64,000 nt of DNA. It comes from JAVJST01 sp040219295. Its GTDB lineage: Bacteria; Pseudomonadota; Alphaproteobacteria; Rhodospirillales; Casp-alpha2. The notes beneath the pieces were generated by a model. The model was given only the letters and a program-made list of their open reading frames with translations, was not told the origin of the DNA and did no database searches. Shown here piece after piece: positions 8,716 to 17,805 of this stretch (its first letter is position 1; every line of letters starts with the position of its first letter). The stretch is from positions 310,001-374,000 of the forward strand of contig JAVJST010000001.1 of NCBI GenBank assembly GCA_040219295.1, read 5' to 3'. A program made the position numbers and the translations under genes.

Positions 8716-9750
8716 GTGAGCGACGAACTCCCCTACCCCGGTGACGGTTCCGGATACATCGGCGGGTTTCCCGACGTCCGGATGCGGCGAAGCCGGCGAA
8801 CCGGCTGGAGCCGCAGGCTGGTTGCGGAAAACCGTCTCGGCGTCGACGACCTGATCTGGCCGGTCTTCGTGATCGAAGGCAAACAGGTTCGCGAACCCAT
8901 CGAGTCGATGCCAGGCGTCGATCGACTGACGATCGATCTGCTGGCCGGCGCGGCCGGCGACGCGGCGAGCCTCGGCATTCCGATGATCGCCCTGTTTCCG
9001 TACATCGACCCGTCGCTCAAACACGTCGACGGGCGAGAGGCGTACAACCCCGAGAACCTCGTGTGCCGGGCCGTCCGGGCGATAAAGGAGGCGGGAATCG
9101 ATATCGGTGTCATGTGCGACGTCGCACTCGACCCGTTCAGTTCCGTCGGCCATGACGGTATCGTCAAGGACGGCGACGTCGTCAACGATGAGACAGTCTT
9201 CGCATTGTGTGAACAGGCGCTGGTCCAGGCCGAGGCCGGATGCGACGTGATCGCACCTTCCGACATGATGGACGGTCGTATTGGTGCAATTCGGCGACAT
9301 CTCGATGCCGCGGGTTTCGGGCACGTACAGATCATGTCCTATGCCGCAAAGTACGCCTCTGCCTTCTACGGGCCGTTTCGCGACGCGGTCGGCGCGGCCG
9401 ATCTGCTGACAGGCGACAAGAAAACCTACCAGATGGACCCGGCCAACGGTGATGAGGCGCTTCGTGAAGTGGCGCTCGATATCGCCGAGGGTGCCGACAT
9501 GATCATGGTCAAACCCGGATTGCCGTACCTCGACATCGTGCGCCGTGTCCACGAGCGGTTCGCGGTACCAACCTTCGCCTACCAGGTCAGCGGCGAGTAC
9601 GCGTCGATTGTTGCCGCATCCGACAACGGCTGGATCGATCGCGACAAGGCCGTGATGGAATCCTTGATCGCGTTCAAGCGTGCGGGAGCCAGCGGGATAT
9701 TGACCTATTTCGCCCTCGAGGTGGCGCGGGCAATCAAGGCCGCGGGTTGA
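8716..9750 (+). CDS. hemB: Delta-aminolevulinic acid dehydratase (porphobilinogen synthase)
   Basis: Condenses two aminolevulinate molecules to porphobilinogen in tetrapyrrole synthesis. 344 residues from GTG 8716, which follows GGAGAA; longer in-frame extensions run into the upstream gene and are excluded. Schiff-base lysines are visible as K212 (AAKYASAF) and K266 (MVKPGLPYLD). The segment CDVALDPFSSVGHDG replaces the cysteine-rich zinc site with Ala/Asp/Ser, marking the magnesium-dependent type common in Alphaproteobacteria. Its stop lies only 9 nt from the convergent cheW stop. Confidence 0.95.
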   Translation: MSDELPYPGDGSGYIGGFPDVRMRRSRRTGWSRRLVAENRLGVDDLIWPVFVIEGKQVREPIESMPGVDRLTIDLLAGAAGDAASLGIPMIALFPYIDPSLKHVDGREAYNPENLVCRAVRAIKEAGIDIGVMCDVALDPFSSVGHDGIVKDGDVVNDETVFALCEQALVQAEAGCDVIAPSDMMDGRIGAIRRHLDAAGFGHVQIMSYAAKYASAFYGPFRDAVGAADLLTGDKKTYQMDPANGDEALREVALDIAEGADMIMVKPGLPYLDIVRRVHERFAVPTFAYQVSGEYASIVAASDNGWIDRDKAVMESLIAFKRAGASGILTYFALEVARAIKAAG

Positions 9751-9759
9751 TCTTTTTGG

Positions 9760-10239
9760 TCAGATTTCCAGCATGCGCTCGACGTCAAGCACCACCATCA
9801 GCCGCTTCTCGAGCCTGACGACGCTGACCGCGAACTGACGCCATTTCGGGTCCAGCGTGTCTGGCGCCTTGTCGAACGCGCTGCTGGCCAGACTGATGAC
9901 GTCGCCGATCTTGTCGACCAGCAGGGTGTAGAGGTCGTGGTGATGTTCGACCGTCACCCCCATGGACTCATCGGCGTTTCCCGGCTTCAGACCCAGTCGC
10001 ACCCGTACGTCGATGACCGTGACGATGCGTCCGCGAAGATTGATGGACCCGCGGATTTCTGGCGGCGCCAGCGGAACCGATGCGATTTTCTCGGGTTTCA
10101 GAATGTCCTGGATCTTCAGCACCGGAATACCGAACAGCTGATCCTCGATTTCAAAGGTCACGAAGTCTTCGGTCCCGACCGAACTCGTCGGCTGGAGGTT
10201 CCGACCGGTTGTCGTCGTGAGGGCGTTTTCCGCTTCCAT
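9760..10239 (-). CDS. cheW: Chemotaxis coupling protein CheW
   Basis: Adaptor joining chemoreceptors to the CheA kinase. 159 residues with a single CheW domain (about 25-158), showing FEIEDQLFGIPVLKIQDIL, the RGSINLRGRIVTVIDVR core and a final VVLDVERML strand. The first 22 residues are a low-complexity tail. No cheA, cheY or receptor gene is adjacent, so it is an orphan cheW that may serve a distant cluster. A good AGGAG site precedes the ATG. Its upstream region carries a spaced inverted repeat (10281-10320). Confidence 0.92.
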   Translation of the reverse strand: MEAENALTTTTGRNLQPTSSVGTEDFVTFEIEDQLFGIPVLKIQDILKPEKIASVPLAPPEIRGSINLRGRIVTVIDVRVRLGLKPGNADESMGVTVEHHHDLYTLLVDKIGDVISLASSAFDKAPDTLDPKWRQFAVSVVRLEKRLMVVLDVERMLEI

Positions 10240-10280
10240 GGGAATATCTCCTGAGCGCTGCTGTATCCGGCACCGTGATG

Positions 10281-10320
10281 CCGTTAGATATCATATAAGC
10301 AATTTCCCGTAGTCTAACGG
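10281..10320. promoter_or_regulatory. Spaced inverted repeat in the cheW/acylase divergent promoter region
   Basis: CCGTTAGA (10281-10288) and its exact complement TCTAACGG (10313-10320) flank a 24-nt AT-rich spacer. On the minus strand a -10-like TATGAT (10290-10295) sits 17 nt from GTTAGA inside the right arm, so the arms bracket a plausible cheW promoter. This looks like an operator or a looping site for a regulator of one or both divergent genes. The repeat is seen directly; the role is inference. Confidence 0.4.
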
Positions 10321-10386
10321 TCTTTCGGGTTTCTCGGCAAGGGTCTAGCGTACCGCAGGGCAAAATTTCTTCTGTCAGGGAGCGAA

Positions 10387-12885
10387 ATGCGCCGATTCAT
10401 CGCCGGACTGCTGACGCTTTTCGTTCTCGGCAGTGCGTCGATCATTGCCGGCAGCGTCTATTTCGTCATCCAGTCGCTGGCGCCTGACCGCGGCGATTAT
10501 GTTGTTCCGGGGCTGCAGGCTACAACAGAGGTCTACCGCGACCGATTGGGCATACCCCATGTCTTTGCCGAAACAAGCGAAGACGCCGCATACGCACTGG
10601 GTTTTCTCCACGCCTCGGATCGCCTCTGGCAGATGGAAGGCATGCGGCGCCTCGGGCACGGTCGGCTTGCGGAGGTCATCGGCGAGTCCGGCCTTCCGTC
10701 CGACCGATTGGTGCGCACCCTCGGCATTCCCGGGCTTGCCGAGGCCCAGTTCGAGAATCTGACGCCGGAGACACAACGCCTCCTCGAGGCCTATGCGGCG
10801 GGCGTCAATGCCTGGATCGAACGTCACCGGGGCGGTCTCCCCATCGAGTTCGTTGTATTGGGTTATCAGCCGGCGCCATGGCGGCCCGCGGATTCATTGG
10901 TTTGGGCGAAAATCATGGCGATGCGCCTCAGTGGGAACTGGCGCGATGAACTTCTGAGAGCGCGGATGGCGACGCGGCTAACCGACCAACAACTTCTTGC
11001 CTTCTGGTATCCGGACGGCGACGCGTCCGTCGAGGCGCCGTCGGCCTTTTCGGATATGTCTGCCGATCAACTCCGGACCGTGCTTGCCGCCCTGCCCGTC
11101 GCCGCGATCGCCGATGCATCCCCGGTCACAGCCGATCAACCGCAAGGAGCCTCGAACGCTTGGGTCGTTCGCAAGTCCCGAAGCGATACCGGCTCACCAA
11201 TCGTCGCGAATGATCCGCACCTGGGCTATTCACTGCCGGGCCTGTGGTACCTGGTTCGGATCGACACGCCCAATGGCGTTCTCGCCGGCGCCAGCGTGCC
11301 CGGCGTGCCGTTCGTCATTCTCGGTCGGAACTCGGACATTGCCTGGGGCATGACAACGACGCAAAGCGATCAGCAGGATGTCTTCATCGAGAGGCTATCC
11401 GGTGACGGAAGGTTCTACGAAGATGTCAACGGCAACTGGTTGCCCGTCGAAAGCCGAAAGGAACTGATTGCGGTCGCCGGCGCCAACGACGTCGAACTTT
11501 CCATACGGCGCACGCGTCACGGTCCGATCATTTCGGACCTCGTCGATCCCATGCCCGGCGTGACCGGGCCGGGATATGCCTTGTCGCTGTCGGCTGCATA
11601 CCTAGCGCCAGACGACCGGACGCCGGATGCCATGCAACTGCTGAACCGAGCGGGCGACTGGGACTCCTTCCTCGCGGCCCTGGCGAGTTTTCACACGCCG
11701 CAGCAGAACTTCGTCTATGCCGACCGTGCGGGAAACATCGGGTTTTTCGCGCCGGGGCGGGTCCCCATGCGCCGATCCGGACGCGGCAGGATGCCGGTGC
11801 CAGGTTGGACCGGTGCCGGCGACTGGCAGGACTGGGTTCCGTACGATGAGCTGCCTATCGCATTCAATCCGGCGGCGGATCGCATTGTCAGCGCGAACAA
11901 CAGGATCGTTTCCACGGACTATCCGCATTTCATTACCGATGACTGGGCGCCACCGTATCGCGCCGGACGGATTTTCGAGTTGCTGGACGCCACGCCACGG
12001 CACACGCGAGAGACGTTCCGGGTCATGCAGTCGGATCTCGTGTCGCCGATGGCGCGCGATCTTATCGACAGGATGACAGCGATTTCACCTAGCGATCCTC
12101 GCGCTGCCGAAGCCACCGAGTTGTTGTCGCGCTGGGACGGCGTCATGTCGCCGGATGCCCGCGAGCCGTTGCTGTTCGTCGCATGGCTACGGCAACTGCA
12201 GCGTGTCGTCAGCGAGGACGAACTGGGCGATCTGGCTGACGAGGCCAGCCGTATCAGGCCGCGTTTTCTCGACCGGGTACTCTTTCGGGACAGCGCCTGG
12301 TGTGACGACATTCGCACGCCGTTAGAGGAAACCTGCGACGAAGTATTGGAAATCGCCTTGGCCGAATCGTTGAGGGATGTTCAGCAGATGGCCCAGCACC
12401 GGCGTATCCCGGAAACCTGGGGGGCGTTTCACGCCGCCCGTTTCGTCAATCCAGTGACAAGCGCACTCCCGGGAATCGGTCACAGTCTTGGCATTCTTGA
12501 GGTTCCGATCGGCGGCGGTAACGATACGCTGAACAGGGCGGGTATGCGAACCAGCGACCCGGCGTTTCCATTTGCGACAATTCATGGGCCGGGATATCGG
12601 GCGGTTTACGACCTGCACGATCTCGACAGATCGCGGTTCGTGATTGCCACTGGTCAGAGCGGCAATCCGTTCTCCATGCACCATGCCGATTTCGTTGAAC
12701 TGTGGCGCGACGGCAAGTCGATTGAGCTCGTCGGCAAGCGCGAGGCTTTCGTTTCCGCCGGTGTCCTGCCGATCCGCTTGTTGCCCGAGACGGCTGCCGA
12801 TCCTGCACCGCCCAAGTCGACCGGTTGGTTCGACAGCGCTGCCATTGGCATCGGGAGCGCCGTCCGCGGGCTCATGTCGCCGTGA
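10387..12885 (+). CDS. Penicillin acylase family (N-terminal nucleophile) hydrolase
   Basis: Secreted or periplasmic amidohydrolase of the Ntn family, which includes penicillin G acylases and acyl-homoserine-lactone acylases; the substrate cannot be told from sequence. 832 residues: an N-terminal hydrophobic segment (about 5-30, signal or anchor), the alpha-chain region ending in ALGFLHASDRLWQMEGMRR and following helices, then the autocatalytic site GASNAWVV with nucleophile Ser256, followed by the beta chain with NDPHLGYSLPGLWY. Maturation would cleave just before Ser256. Its 3' end overlaps the convergent methyltransferase gene by 14 nt. Confidence 0.9.
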   Translation: MRRFIAGLLTLFVLGSASIIAGSVYFVIQSLAPDRGDYVVPGLQATTEVYRDRLGIPHVFAETSEDAAYALGFLHASDRLWQMEGMRRLGHGRLAEVIGESGLPSDRLVRTLGIPGLAEAQFENLTPETQRLLEAYAAGVNAWIERHRGGLPIEFVVLGYQPAPWRPADSLVWAKIMAMRLSGNWRDELLRARMATRLTDQQLLAFWYPDGDASVEAPSAFSDMSADQLRTVLAALPVAAIADASPVTADQPQGASNAWVVRKSRSDTGSPIVANDPHLGYSLPGLWYLVRIDTPNGVLAGASVPGVPFVILGRNSDIAWGMTTTQSDQQDVFIERLSGDGRFYEDVNGNWLPVESRKELIAVAGANDVELSIRRTRHGPIISDLVDPMPGVTGPGYALSLSAAYLAPDDRTPDAMQLLNRAGDWDSFLAALASFHTPQQNFVYADRAGNIGFFAPGRVPMRRSGRGRMPVPGWTGAGDWQDWVPYDELPIAFNPAADRIVSANNRIVSTDYPHFITDDWAPPYRAGRIFELLDATPRHTRETFRVMQSDLVSPMARDLIDRMTAISPSDPRAAEATELLSRWDGVMSPDAREPLLFVAWLRQLQRVVSEDELGDLADEASRIRPRFLDRVLFRDSAWCDDIRTPLEETCDEVLEIALAESLRDVQQMAQHRRIPETWGAFHAARFVNPVTSALPGIGHSLGILEVPIGGGNDTLNRAGMRTSDPAFPFATIHGPGYRAVYDLHDLDRSRFVIATGQSGNPFSMHHADFVELWRDGKSIELVGKREAFVSAGVLPIRLLPETAADPAPPKSTGWFDSAAIGIGSAVRGLMSP

Positions 12886-13765
12886 CGTCAGCCCCCGGCT
12901 CGGGTTGCCATCGCCAGATCAACAGGCGGGTTCGTCGCTGATCCTCGAGTTGGATGATTTCATCGGGCTCGATGCCGGGCACTTCGAACGAATTGCTGAT
13001 GAAGACGGAGCCCGGTTTCATCTCCTGCTTGGCCTTTTCGTACAAACGCGTCATCGGTTCGGGCGATAGAAAGGCGTAGACCGCATCAAAGGTCGAGAGC
13101 GATTGATTCCAGAAGTTCTGCCTGCTGAAAGATATTCGATCGCGCCCTCGAAATGACCCGCGGATAACGCTCAGGAACCAGAGTACTGGCGAACTCTCGT
13201 AGCCGACGATCTGCCAACTCGGACAGGCCGCGCCCACCCGGATTACAAACCCGCCGGTACCGCTTCCCAAATCGCAGAACCGACCAGGCGGCGGCGACAC
13301 GCGATGGCGCTCATCAGTCCCGTTTGTTGCTGCTGGACCGAGGTCCTGCAAAAGTGCGGCTATCGCGTCGCTCGTGCAGCGATTCGACAGATACAACGGG
13401 ACCCGGTCGCGCACGACGTTCCAGAACACCAACACCGTTGCAACAAACAATGCCCCGAAAATCCATCCCGGCCATTGTCCGGCGACACCAGCATACAATC
13501 CAGGCGGGAAGAGAAGATTGATCGGCAGCCACCATCCCGGAAGCCGGAAAAGGGCGCGACCGGCGACCGCCGCGGTCATGCCGGCGATAAGGGTGAAGGG
13601 CCCGACCGGGACCCCATCAACGCTGTACTGTAGCCAGCCGACATACGCAGCAAATCCGCCGAGAACGCCTATAATCTGACTGAATAGCGCCCTCAGCCAG
13701 ACCGGCGAGCGCCGCCCCTTTGCAGCGTCCGTCGCCGAGATACGATTATTGGGTGATTCGGCCAT
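12872..13765 (-). CDS. Membrane-anchored class I SAM-dependent methyltransferase (FAM173/ATPSC-KMT-like)
   Basis: 297 residues. The first half holds about four hydrophobic segments (near 25-45, 55-73, 78-97, 100-117); the second is a Rossmann methyltransferase with SAM motif I DLGSGTGG at 165-172, the acidic GYESSP strand, and the VYAFLSPEPMTRLYEKA helix. The pattern (GYE, VYxFLxPExM, MKPG, then a hydrophobic strand with S/N-R/S-F-xxP) resembles the FAM173 lysine methyltransferase family of mitochondria and proteobacteria; that assignment is from memory of the family. ATG 13765 was chosen because upstream codons are basic and cysteine-rich filler. Target unknown. Confidence 0.65.
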   Translation of the reverse strand: MAESPNNRISATDAAKGRRSPVWLRALFSQIIGVLGGFAAYVGWLQYSVDGVPVGPFTLIAGMTAAVAGRALFRLPGWWLPINLLFPPGLYAGVAGQWPGWIFGALFVATVLVFWNVVRDRVPLYLSNRCTSDAIAALLQDLGPAATNGTDERHRVSPPPGRFCDLGSGTGGFVIRVGAACPSWQIVGYESSPVLWFLSVIRGSFRGRDRISFSRQNFWNQSLSTFDAVYAFLSPEPMTRLYEKAKQEMKPGSVFISNSFEVPGIEPDEIIQLEDQRRTRLLIWRWQPEPGADVTAT

Positions 13766-13857
13766 TCTCCAGTTCCTATCAGGATGCCGTCCCGGCGCAA
13801 GTTCGCGGCAGGTCCGGCACGACATCCGCTGCTTTGCATAAGGGAGAAAGTCGTTTA

Positions 13858-13876
13858 AATACAGGGGGTATGTATT
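13858..13876. promoter_or_regulatory. Short inverted repeat upstream of motA
   Basis: AATACA and TGTATT form perfect 6-bp arms around a 7-nt GC-rich centre, about 108 nt before the motA ATG in the 218-nt gap between the methyltransferase and motA. A flanking TTTAAAT makes the area locally AT-rich. It could be part of the motA promoter or an operator; I cannot find a convincing flagellar sigma-28 or sigma-54 promoter there. Confidence 0.25.
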
Positions 13877-13983
13877 GTGTCCCCGGCGGCTCTCGGGGAA
13901 CGGGATTAGAGAAGCGCCATGGCGGGGCAACCACACCGTCGTGCCGCGTGAATCGGCACAGGCGATAGAGGTTTTCTGGCAGC

Positions 13984-14844
13984 ATGTTTCTGATTGTCGG
14001 CGCTCTCATTGTCTTGGGAACCGTGCTTGGCGGCTACGGCATCCACGGCAGCTACGGCGTGCTGTGGCAGCCTATCGAGTTCCTGATCATTTTCGGTGGT
14101 GCGTTCGGCGCATTCGTCATCGCGAATCCCAAGCGGGTGATCATCGGCGCCTTGAAATCCGTGGGCAAACTGCTCAAGGGTCCGAAGTACAAGGCCGACG
14201 ATTACACCGAGCTTCTTTGCGTCCTTTTCTCGGTTTTCAAGCTCGCCAAGACGAAAGGCGACCTGGCGCTTGAGAGCCACGTCGAAAAACCAGACGAGAG
14301 CGCCCTTTTCGCGAATTTTCCTACGTTCCAGGGTGACCACCACGCTGTAGAGTTTCTCTGCGACTACCTCCGACTGTTGACGCTCGGTGCGAACAACCCG
14401 CATGAGATCGAGGCCATCATGGAGGCGGAGCTAGAAATCCACCACGAAGAGGACGCGGCGATATCCGGTGCGATCCTTTCGGTTGGCGACGCGATGCCGG
14501 CACTTGGTATCGTTGCGGCTGTTCTCGGCGTTATCGTGACCATGAGTTCGATCACGGAGCCACCGGAAATCCTCGGCGGTCTGATCGCGGCTGCGCTTGT
14601 CGGTACGTTTAGCGGCATCTTTATCGCTTACGGTTTCGTCTCGCCAATGGGAACGTCGCTCACCAAAATCAACGAGGCCGACTCCGCGTATCTTGCCTGT
14701 ATCAAGGCGGGCCTTGTCGGTCACATGCAGGGATATGCCCCGCAGATTTCCGTCGAGTTCGCACGGAAGACCCTCCCCTCCGACGTTCGCCCGACGTTTG
14801 CGGAAGTCGAGGAGATGATTCAGAATCTGCCATCATCGAGCTGA
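13984..14844 (+). CDS. motA: Flagellar motor stator protein MotA
   Basis: Proton-channel subunit of the flagellar stator in the inner membrane. 286 residues with four membrane segments (about 1-22, 33-52, 165-190, 200-220), a large cytoplasmic loop between the second and third, and the conserved GDAMPALGIVAAVLGVI segment. The length matches MotA. motB follows after 43 nt. No other flagellar genes are nearby, so the stator pair stands alone here, as is frequent in Alphaproteobacteria. Confidence 0.96.
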   Translation: MFLIVGALIVLGTVLGGYGIHGSYGVLWQPIEFLIIFGGAFGAFVIANPKRVIIGALKSVGKLLKGPKYKADDYTELLCVLFSVFKLAKTKGDLALESHVEKPDESALFANFPTFQGDHHAVEFLCDYLRLLTLGANNPHEIEAIMEAELEIHHEEDAAISGAILSVGDAMPALGIVAAVLGVIVTMSSITEPPEILGGLIAAALVGTFSGIFIAYGFVSPMGTSLTKINEADSAYLACIKAGLVGHMQGYAPQISVEFARKTLPSDVRPTFAEVEEMIQNLPSSS

Positions 14845-14887
14845 TCTTGATTTGAAACCGTACCGACCACGATGACCGCGAGGCAGA

Positions 14888-15901
14888 ATGGCTGAGGAAG
14901 GCCAACAGCAAGGACAGCAGCCGCCCGGCGGCACCGTCATCATCAAGCGCGTCAAGAAAGGCGGCCATGGTGGCCACCACGGTGGCGCGTGGAAAATTGC
15001 CTATGCCGATTTCGTGACGGCGATGATGGCGTTCTTCCTGTTGCTGTGGTTGCTGAACTCCGTATCCCAGGAGAGCTTGGAGGGCATTTCCAACTACTTC
15101 GCGCCGACCGCCGTGTCCTCGAGCACCAGCGGATCCGGACAGATACTCGGCGGCAAGACCATCTCCGAAGAAGGCGTCGGTACGTCCAATTCCTCGTCTT
15201 CGTCTGTGACGATGGATCTGCCCCCGCCCCGTGCCGGGTCAGGCGGCGAGGCGCTCCAGGAAGGCGATGTCTCCGAGGACGCGGCCAGAGAGGCGCTTGA
15301 ACAGGTCGAGCAGCAGCAGTTCGAGGAGGCGCGCACGGCGATTGAGCAGGCCATCAGGTCCGCGGCTGACCTTCAGCAACTGAAGGATAGTCTATTGATT
15401 GACGACACGCCGGAAGGATTGAGGATTCAGATCGTCGATCAGGACGGACTTGCGATGTTCCCGAGCGGTGGTTCACGCATGTTCCCGCACACCAAACGCC
15501 TTCTGCAACTGGTCAGCAAGGTGGTCCTGTCGATGCCGCAGCAGATATCGATATCCGGACATACGGACGCGGTGCGGTTCTCCAACGACCGAGGTTATTC
15601 GAACTGGGAGCTTTCATCCGACCGCGCCAACGCGGCACGACGCGAACTGATGGACAATGGCGTGCCCTACGACCGCGTGTCGCGTGTCGTCGGTAAGGCA
15701 GAGACGGAACCTCTGAAGAAAGACGATCCCAACCACGCATCCAATCGTCGCCTCAGCATCATTCTGCTGCGCGGATCGGCGGATCACGCGTACAAGGAAC
15801 AAGAAGAAGTCTTGCCGGGCTTGCGTGCCGCGAAGGAGCGTCAACTGCAGCAGCAAAACGACCAAAATGGATCGACACCGACCATCATTCCGAACAACTG
15901 A
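14888..15901 (+). CDS. motB: Flagellar motor stator protein MotB
   Basis: Peptidoglycan-anchored half of the stator. 337 residues: a basic, Gly/His-rich N-terminus, one membrane helix with the proton-carrying Asp41 in YADFVTAMMAFFLLLW, a plug/linker rich in Ser and acidic residues (about 75-165), and an OmpA-like peptidoglycan-binding domain (about 185-300) with ISGHTDAVRF and NRRLSIILLR. The C-terminal Gln-rich tail is low complexity. Pairs with motA; bpt follows after 42 nt. Confidence 0.96.
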   Translation: MAEEGQQQGQQPPGGTVIIKRVKKGGHGGHHGGAWKIAYADFVTAMMAFFLLLWLLNSVSQESLEGISNYFAPTAVSSSTSGSGQILGGKTISEEGVGTSNSSSSSVTMDLPPPRAGSGGEALQEGDVSEDAAREALEQVEQQQFEEARTAIEQAIRSAADLQQLKDSLLIDDTPEGLRIQIVDQDGLAMFPSGGSRMFPHTKRLLQLVSKVVLSMPQQISISGHTDAVRFSNDRGYSNWELSSDRANAARRELMDNGVPYDRVSRVVGKAETEPLKKDDPNHASNRRLSIILLRGSADHAYKEQEEVLPGLRAAKERQLQQQNDQNGSTPTIIPNN

Positions 15902-15943
15902 TCCCGCGCGACGCCTCGGCCGGAAGCCGTTAGAGTAATCGCC

Positions 15944-16678
15944 ATGCGACACAATCGGGTTCAGAGTCTGCATCACTTCTTCACGACAGCTCCGCTGCCG
16001 TGTCCTTATCTGCCGAACCGGACCGAGCGACGGATCGTCACGGAGTTGACAGGACGCGATCCGCAGGCATTCCATGATGCGCTGTCTCGCGCTGGATTCC
16101 GTCGGTCGCACAACATCGCCTACGCACCCGCCTGTGAAGCCTGCAACGCGTGTGTTCCAATGCGGGTCGTATGCCAAGACTTCCGACCTAGCAAGAATCA
16201 GAAACGTGTGATTGCCGCCAATCGCGACCTTTGCCGGGAGGAACGCGACGCGATCGGAACGGCGGAACAGTATCGGTTGTTTGCCGATTATCAGGCACGC
16301 CGTCACGCCGGCGGCGAAATGTCTAACATGACGCACACGGATTATCAGGCGCTGGTCGAGGATACGCCGGTTGAGTCTCATATCGTCGAATACCGGGAAC
16401 CCGGCGATGGCCGCCTTGTTGCGGTGTGTCTGACGGACCGGCTGAGCGACGGACATTCAGCGGTCTACAGTTTTTTTGATCCTGTTTCGCCGAGATTGAG
16501 CCTGGGAACCTACATGATTCTCTCGGCCATACAGGAAGCCGCAGCCGATAGTCTGGAATTCCTATATCTCGGTTTCTGGATCGCGGATTGCGACAAAATG
16601 GCCTACAAGTCCCGGTTCACCCCCGCCGAGGTTTTTCGTAACGGCTCGTGGGAAATGTTCGATCCTGACGCCCACTGA
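15944..16678 (+). CDS. bpt: Aspartate/glutamate leucyltransferase
   Basis: Transfers leucine from Leu-tRNA to proteins with N-terminal Asp or Glu, marking them for ClpAP degradation through the N-end rule. 244 residues, beginning with FFTTAPLPCPYLPNRTERR, containing the Cys cluster CEACNACVPMRV typical of this ATE-like family, and ending with GFWIADCDKMAYKSRF. Length and motifs match Bpt rather than eukaryotic-type ATE1. It is 42 nt after motB and 41 nt before the TRAP binding protein. Confidence 0.94.
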   Translation: MRHNRVQSLHHFFTTAPLPCPYLPNRTERRIVTELTGRDPQAFHDALSRAGFRRSHNIAYAPACEACNACVPMRVVCQDFRPSKNQKRVIAANRDLCREERDAIGTAEQYRLFADYQARRHAGGEMSNMTHTDYQALVEDTPVESHIVEYREPGDGRLVAVCLTDRLSDGHSAVYSFFDPVSPRLSLGTYMILSAIQEAAADSLEFLYLGFWIADCDKMAYKSRFTPAEVFRNGSWEMFDPDAH

Positions 16679-16719
16679 TTCTCGGCCGGTTCAAGATCGA
16701 ACGTCTGGAAGGATTTGAC

Positions 16720-17805
16720 ATGGAACGCAGAAAGTTCATTCGCGGCGGCATCGTCGCGGCAGCCTGTGCGACCACGTTGTCAGCGCCGTCCGTGGCCCGG
16801 TCAGCCCGACATCTCACGATGGTCACGACCTGGCCGAAAAATCTGCCCGGTACCGACGTCTCAGCCAGAGAGTTCGCCCGCAACGTCGAACTGATGAGCG
16901 GCGGCGAGATCAGGATTACTGTGTACTCGTCGGGCGAGCTGGTGCCGCCGTTCGAATCCTTCGACGCCGTTTCGTCGGGCACCGCGGACCTCTACCACGG
17001 GGCGGAGTACTACTGGCAGGGCAAGTCGTTGGCCTTCAATTTCTTTACGACGGTGCCATTTGGCCTGACCGCGACCGAGATGAACGCGTGGTTGCTGTAC
17101 GACGGTGGCCAGGAGCTGTGGGACGAACTCTCCGGCCGCTTCAACATCAAGGCATTTCCGGCTGGCAACAGTGGCGTTCAGATGGGCGGTTGGTACAATC
17201 GCGAGATCAACACGGTCGCCGATTTCAAGGGATTGAAGGTACGCATGGCCGGGCTCGGGGGCGAGGTCCTTCGCCGTGTCGGCGCGGAAACCGTGATGCT
17301 GCCGGCCTCGGAAATTCTTGGCGCGCTGGAATCCGGCACGATCGATGCGGCCGAATGGATCGGTCCCTGGAATGACCTCTCATTCGGTTTTCACAAGGTC
17401 GCCAAGTATTACTACTACCCCGGTTTCCACGAACCTGGACCAACGCTCAGTATCGGAATCAACAAGGGGGTATGGGACGGTTTCAGCGATGGTCACCAGG
17501 CGGTCATCCGGGCCGCTGCGCTCGAGCAAAACAGTAGAGTTTTGGCCGAGTTCAATGCTCGTAACGCCGAGGCCATGCTTGAGCTGCGAGACGGATTGGG
17601 TGTCCAGTTCCGCCGCTTTAACGACGAGGTTCTCAATGCGATCGGTCAATCGGCGGGCCGTGTCGTCCGCGAGGTCGGCGAATCCGATGAACTGAGCCGG
17701 CGGATCTACGACAGCTTTATCAAGTCCCGTCGCAAGTCGATGGCCTGGACGCGCATCGCCGAGCATGCCTTCCGCTCCTCGCGGCTCCTGCCATTCGATT
17801 ACTGA
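16720..17805 (+). CDS. TRAP transporter substrate-binding protein, DctP/TakP-like
   Basis: Periplasmic ligand-binding protein of a tripartite TRAP transporter. 361 residues; a twin-arginine-type leader (RRKFIRGG at 3-10 plus an Ala-rich stretch to about 29) precedes LTMVTTWPKNLPGT. The motifs FDAVSSGTADLYH, FFTTVPFGLT, MGGWYNREI and RMAGLGGEVLRRVGA closely follow the 2-oxoacid-binding TakP branch, so a keto acid is the likeliest ligand (inference). No DctQ or DctM membrane gene is adjacent, making this an orphan binding protein. Its stop overlaps the convergent DUF6314 gene by 7 nt. Confidence 0.9.
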   Translation: MERRKFIRGGIVAAACATTLSAPSVARSARHLTMVTTWPKNLPGTDVSAREFARNVELMSGGEIRITVYSSGELVPPFESFDAVSSGTADLYHGAEYYWQGKSLAFNFFTTVPFGLTATEMNAWLLYDGGQELWDELSGRFNIKAFPAGNSGVQMGGWYNREINTVADFKGLKVRMAGLGGEVLRRVGAETVMLPASEILGALESGTIDAAEWIGPWNDLSFGFHKVAKYYYYPGFHEPGPTLSIGINKGVWDGFSDGHQAVIRAAALEQNSRVLAEFNARNAEAMLELRDGLGVQFRRFNDEVLNAIGQSAGRVVREVGESDELSRRIYDSFIKSRRKSMAWTRIAEHAFRSSRLLPFDY

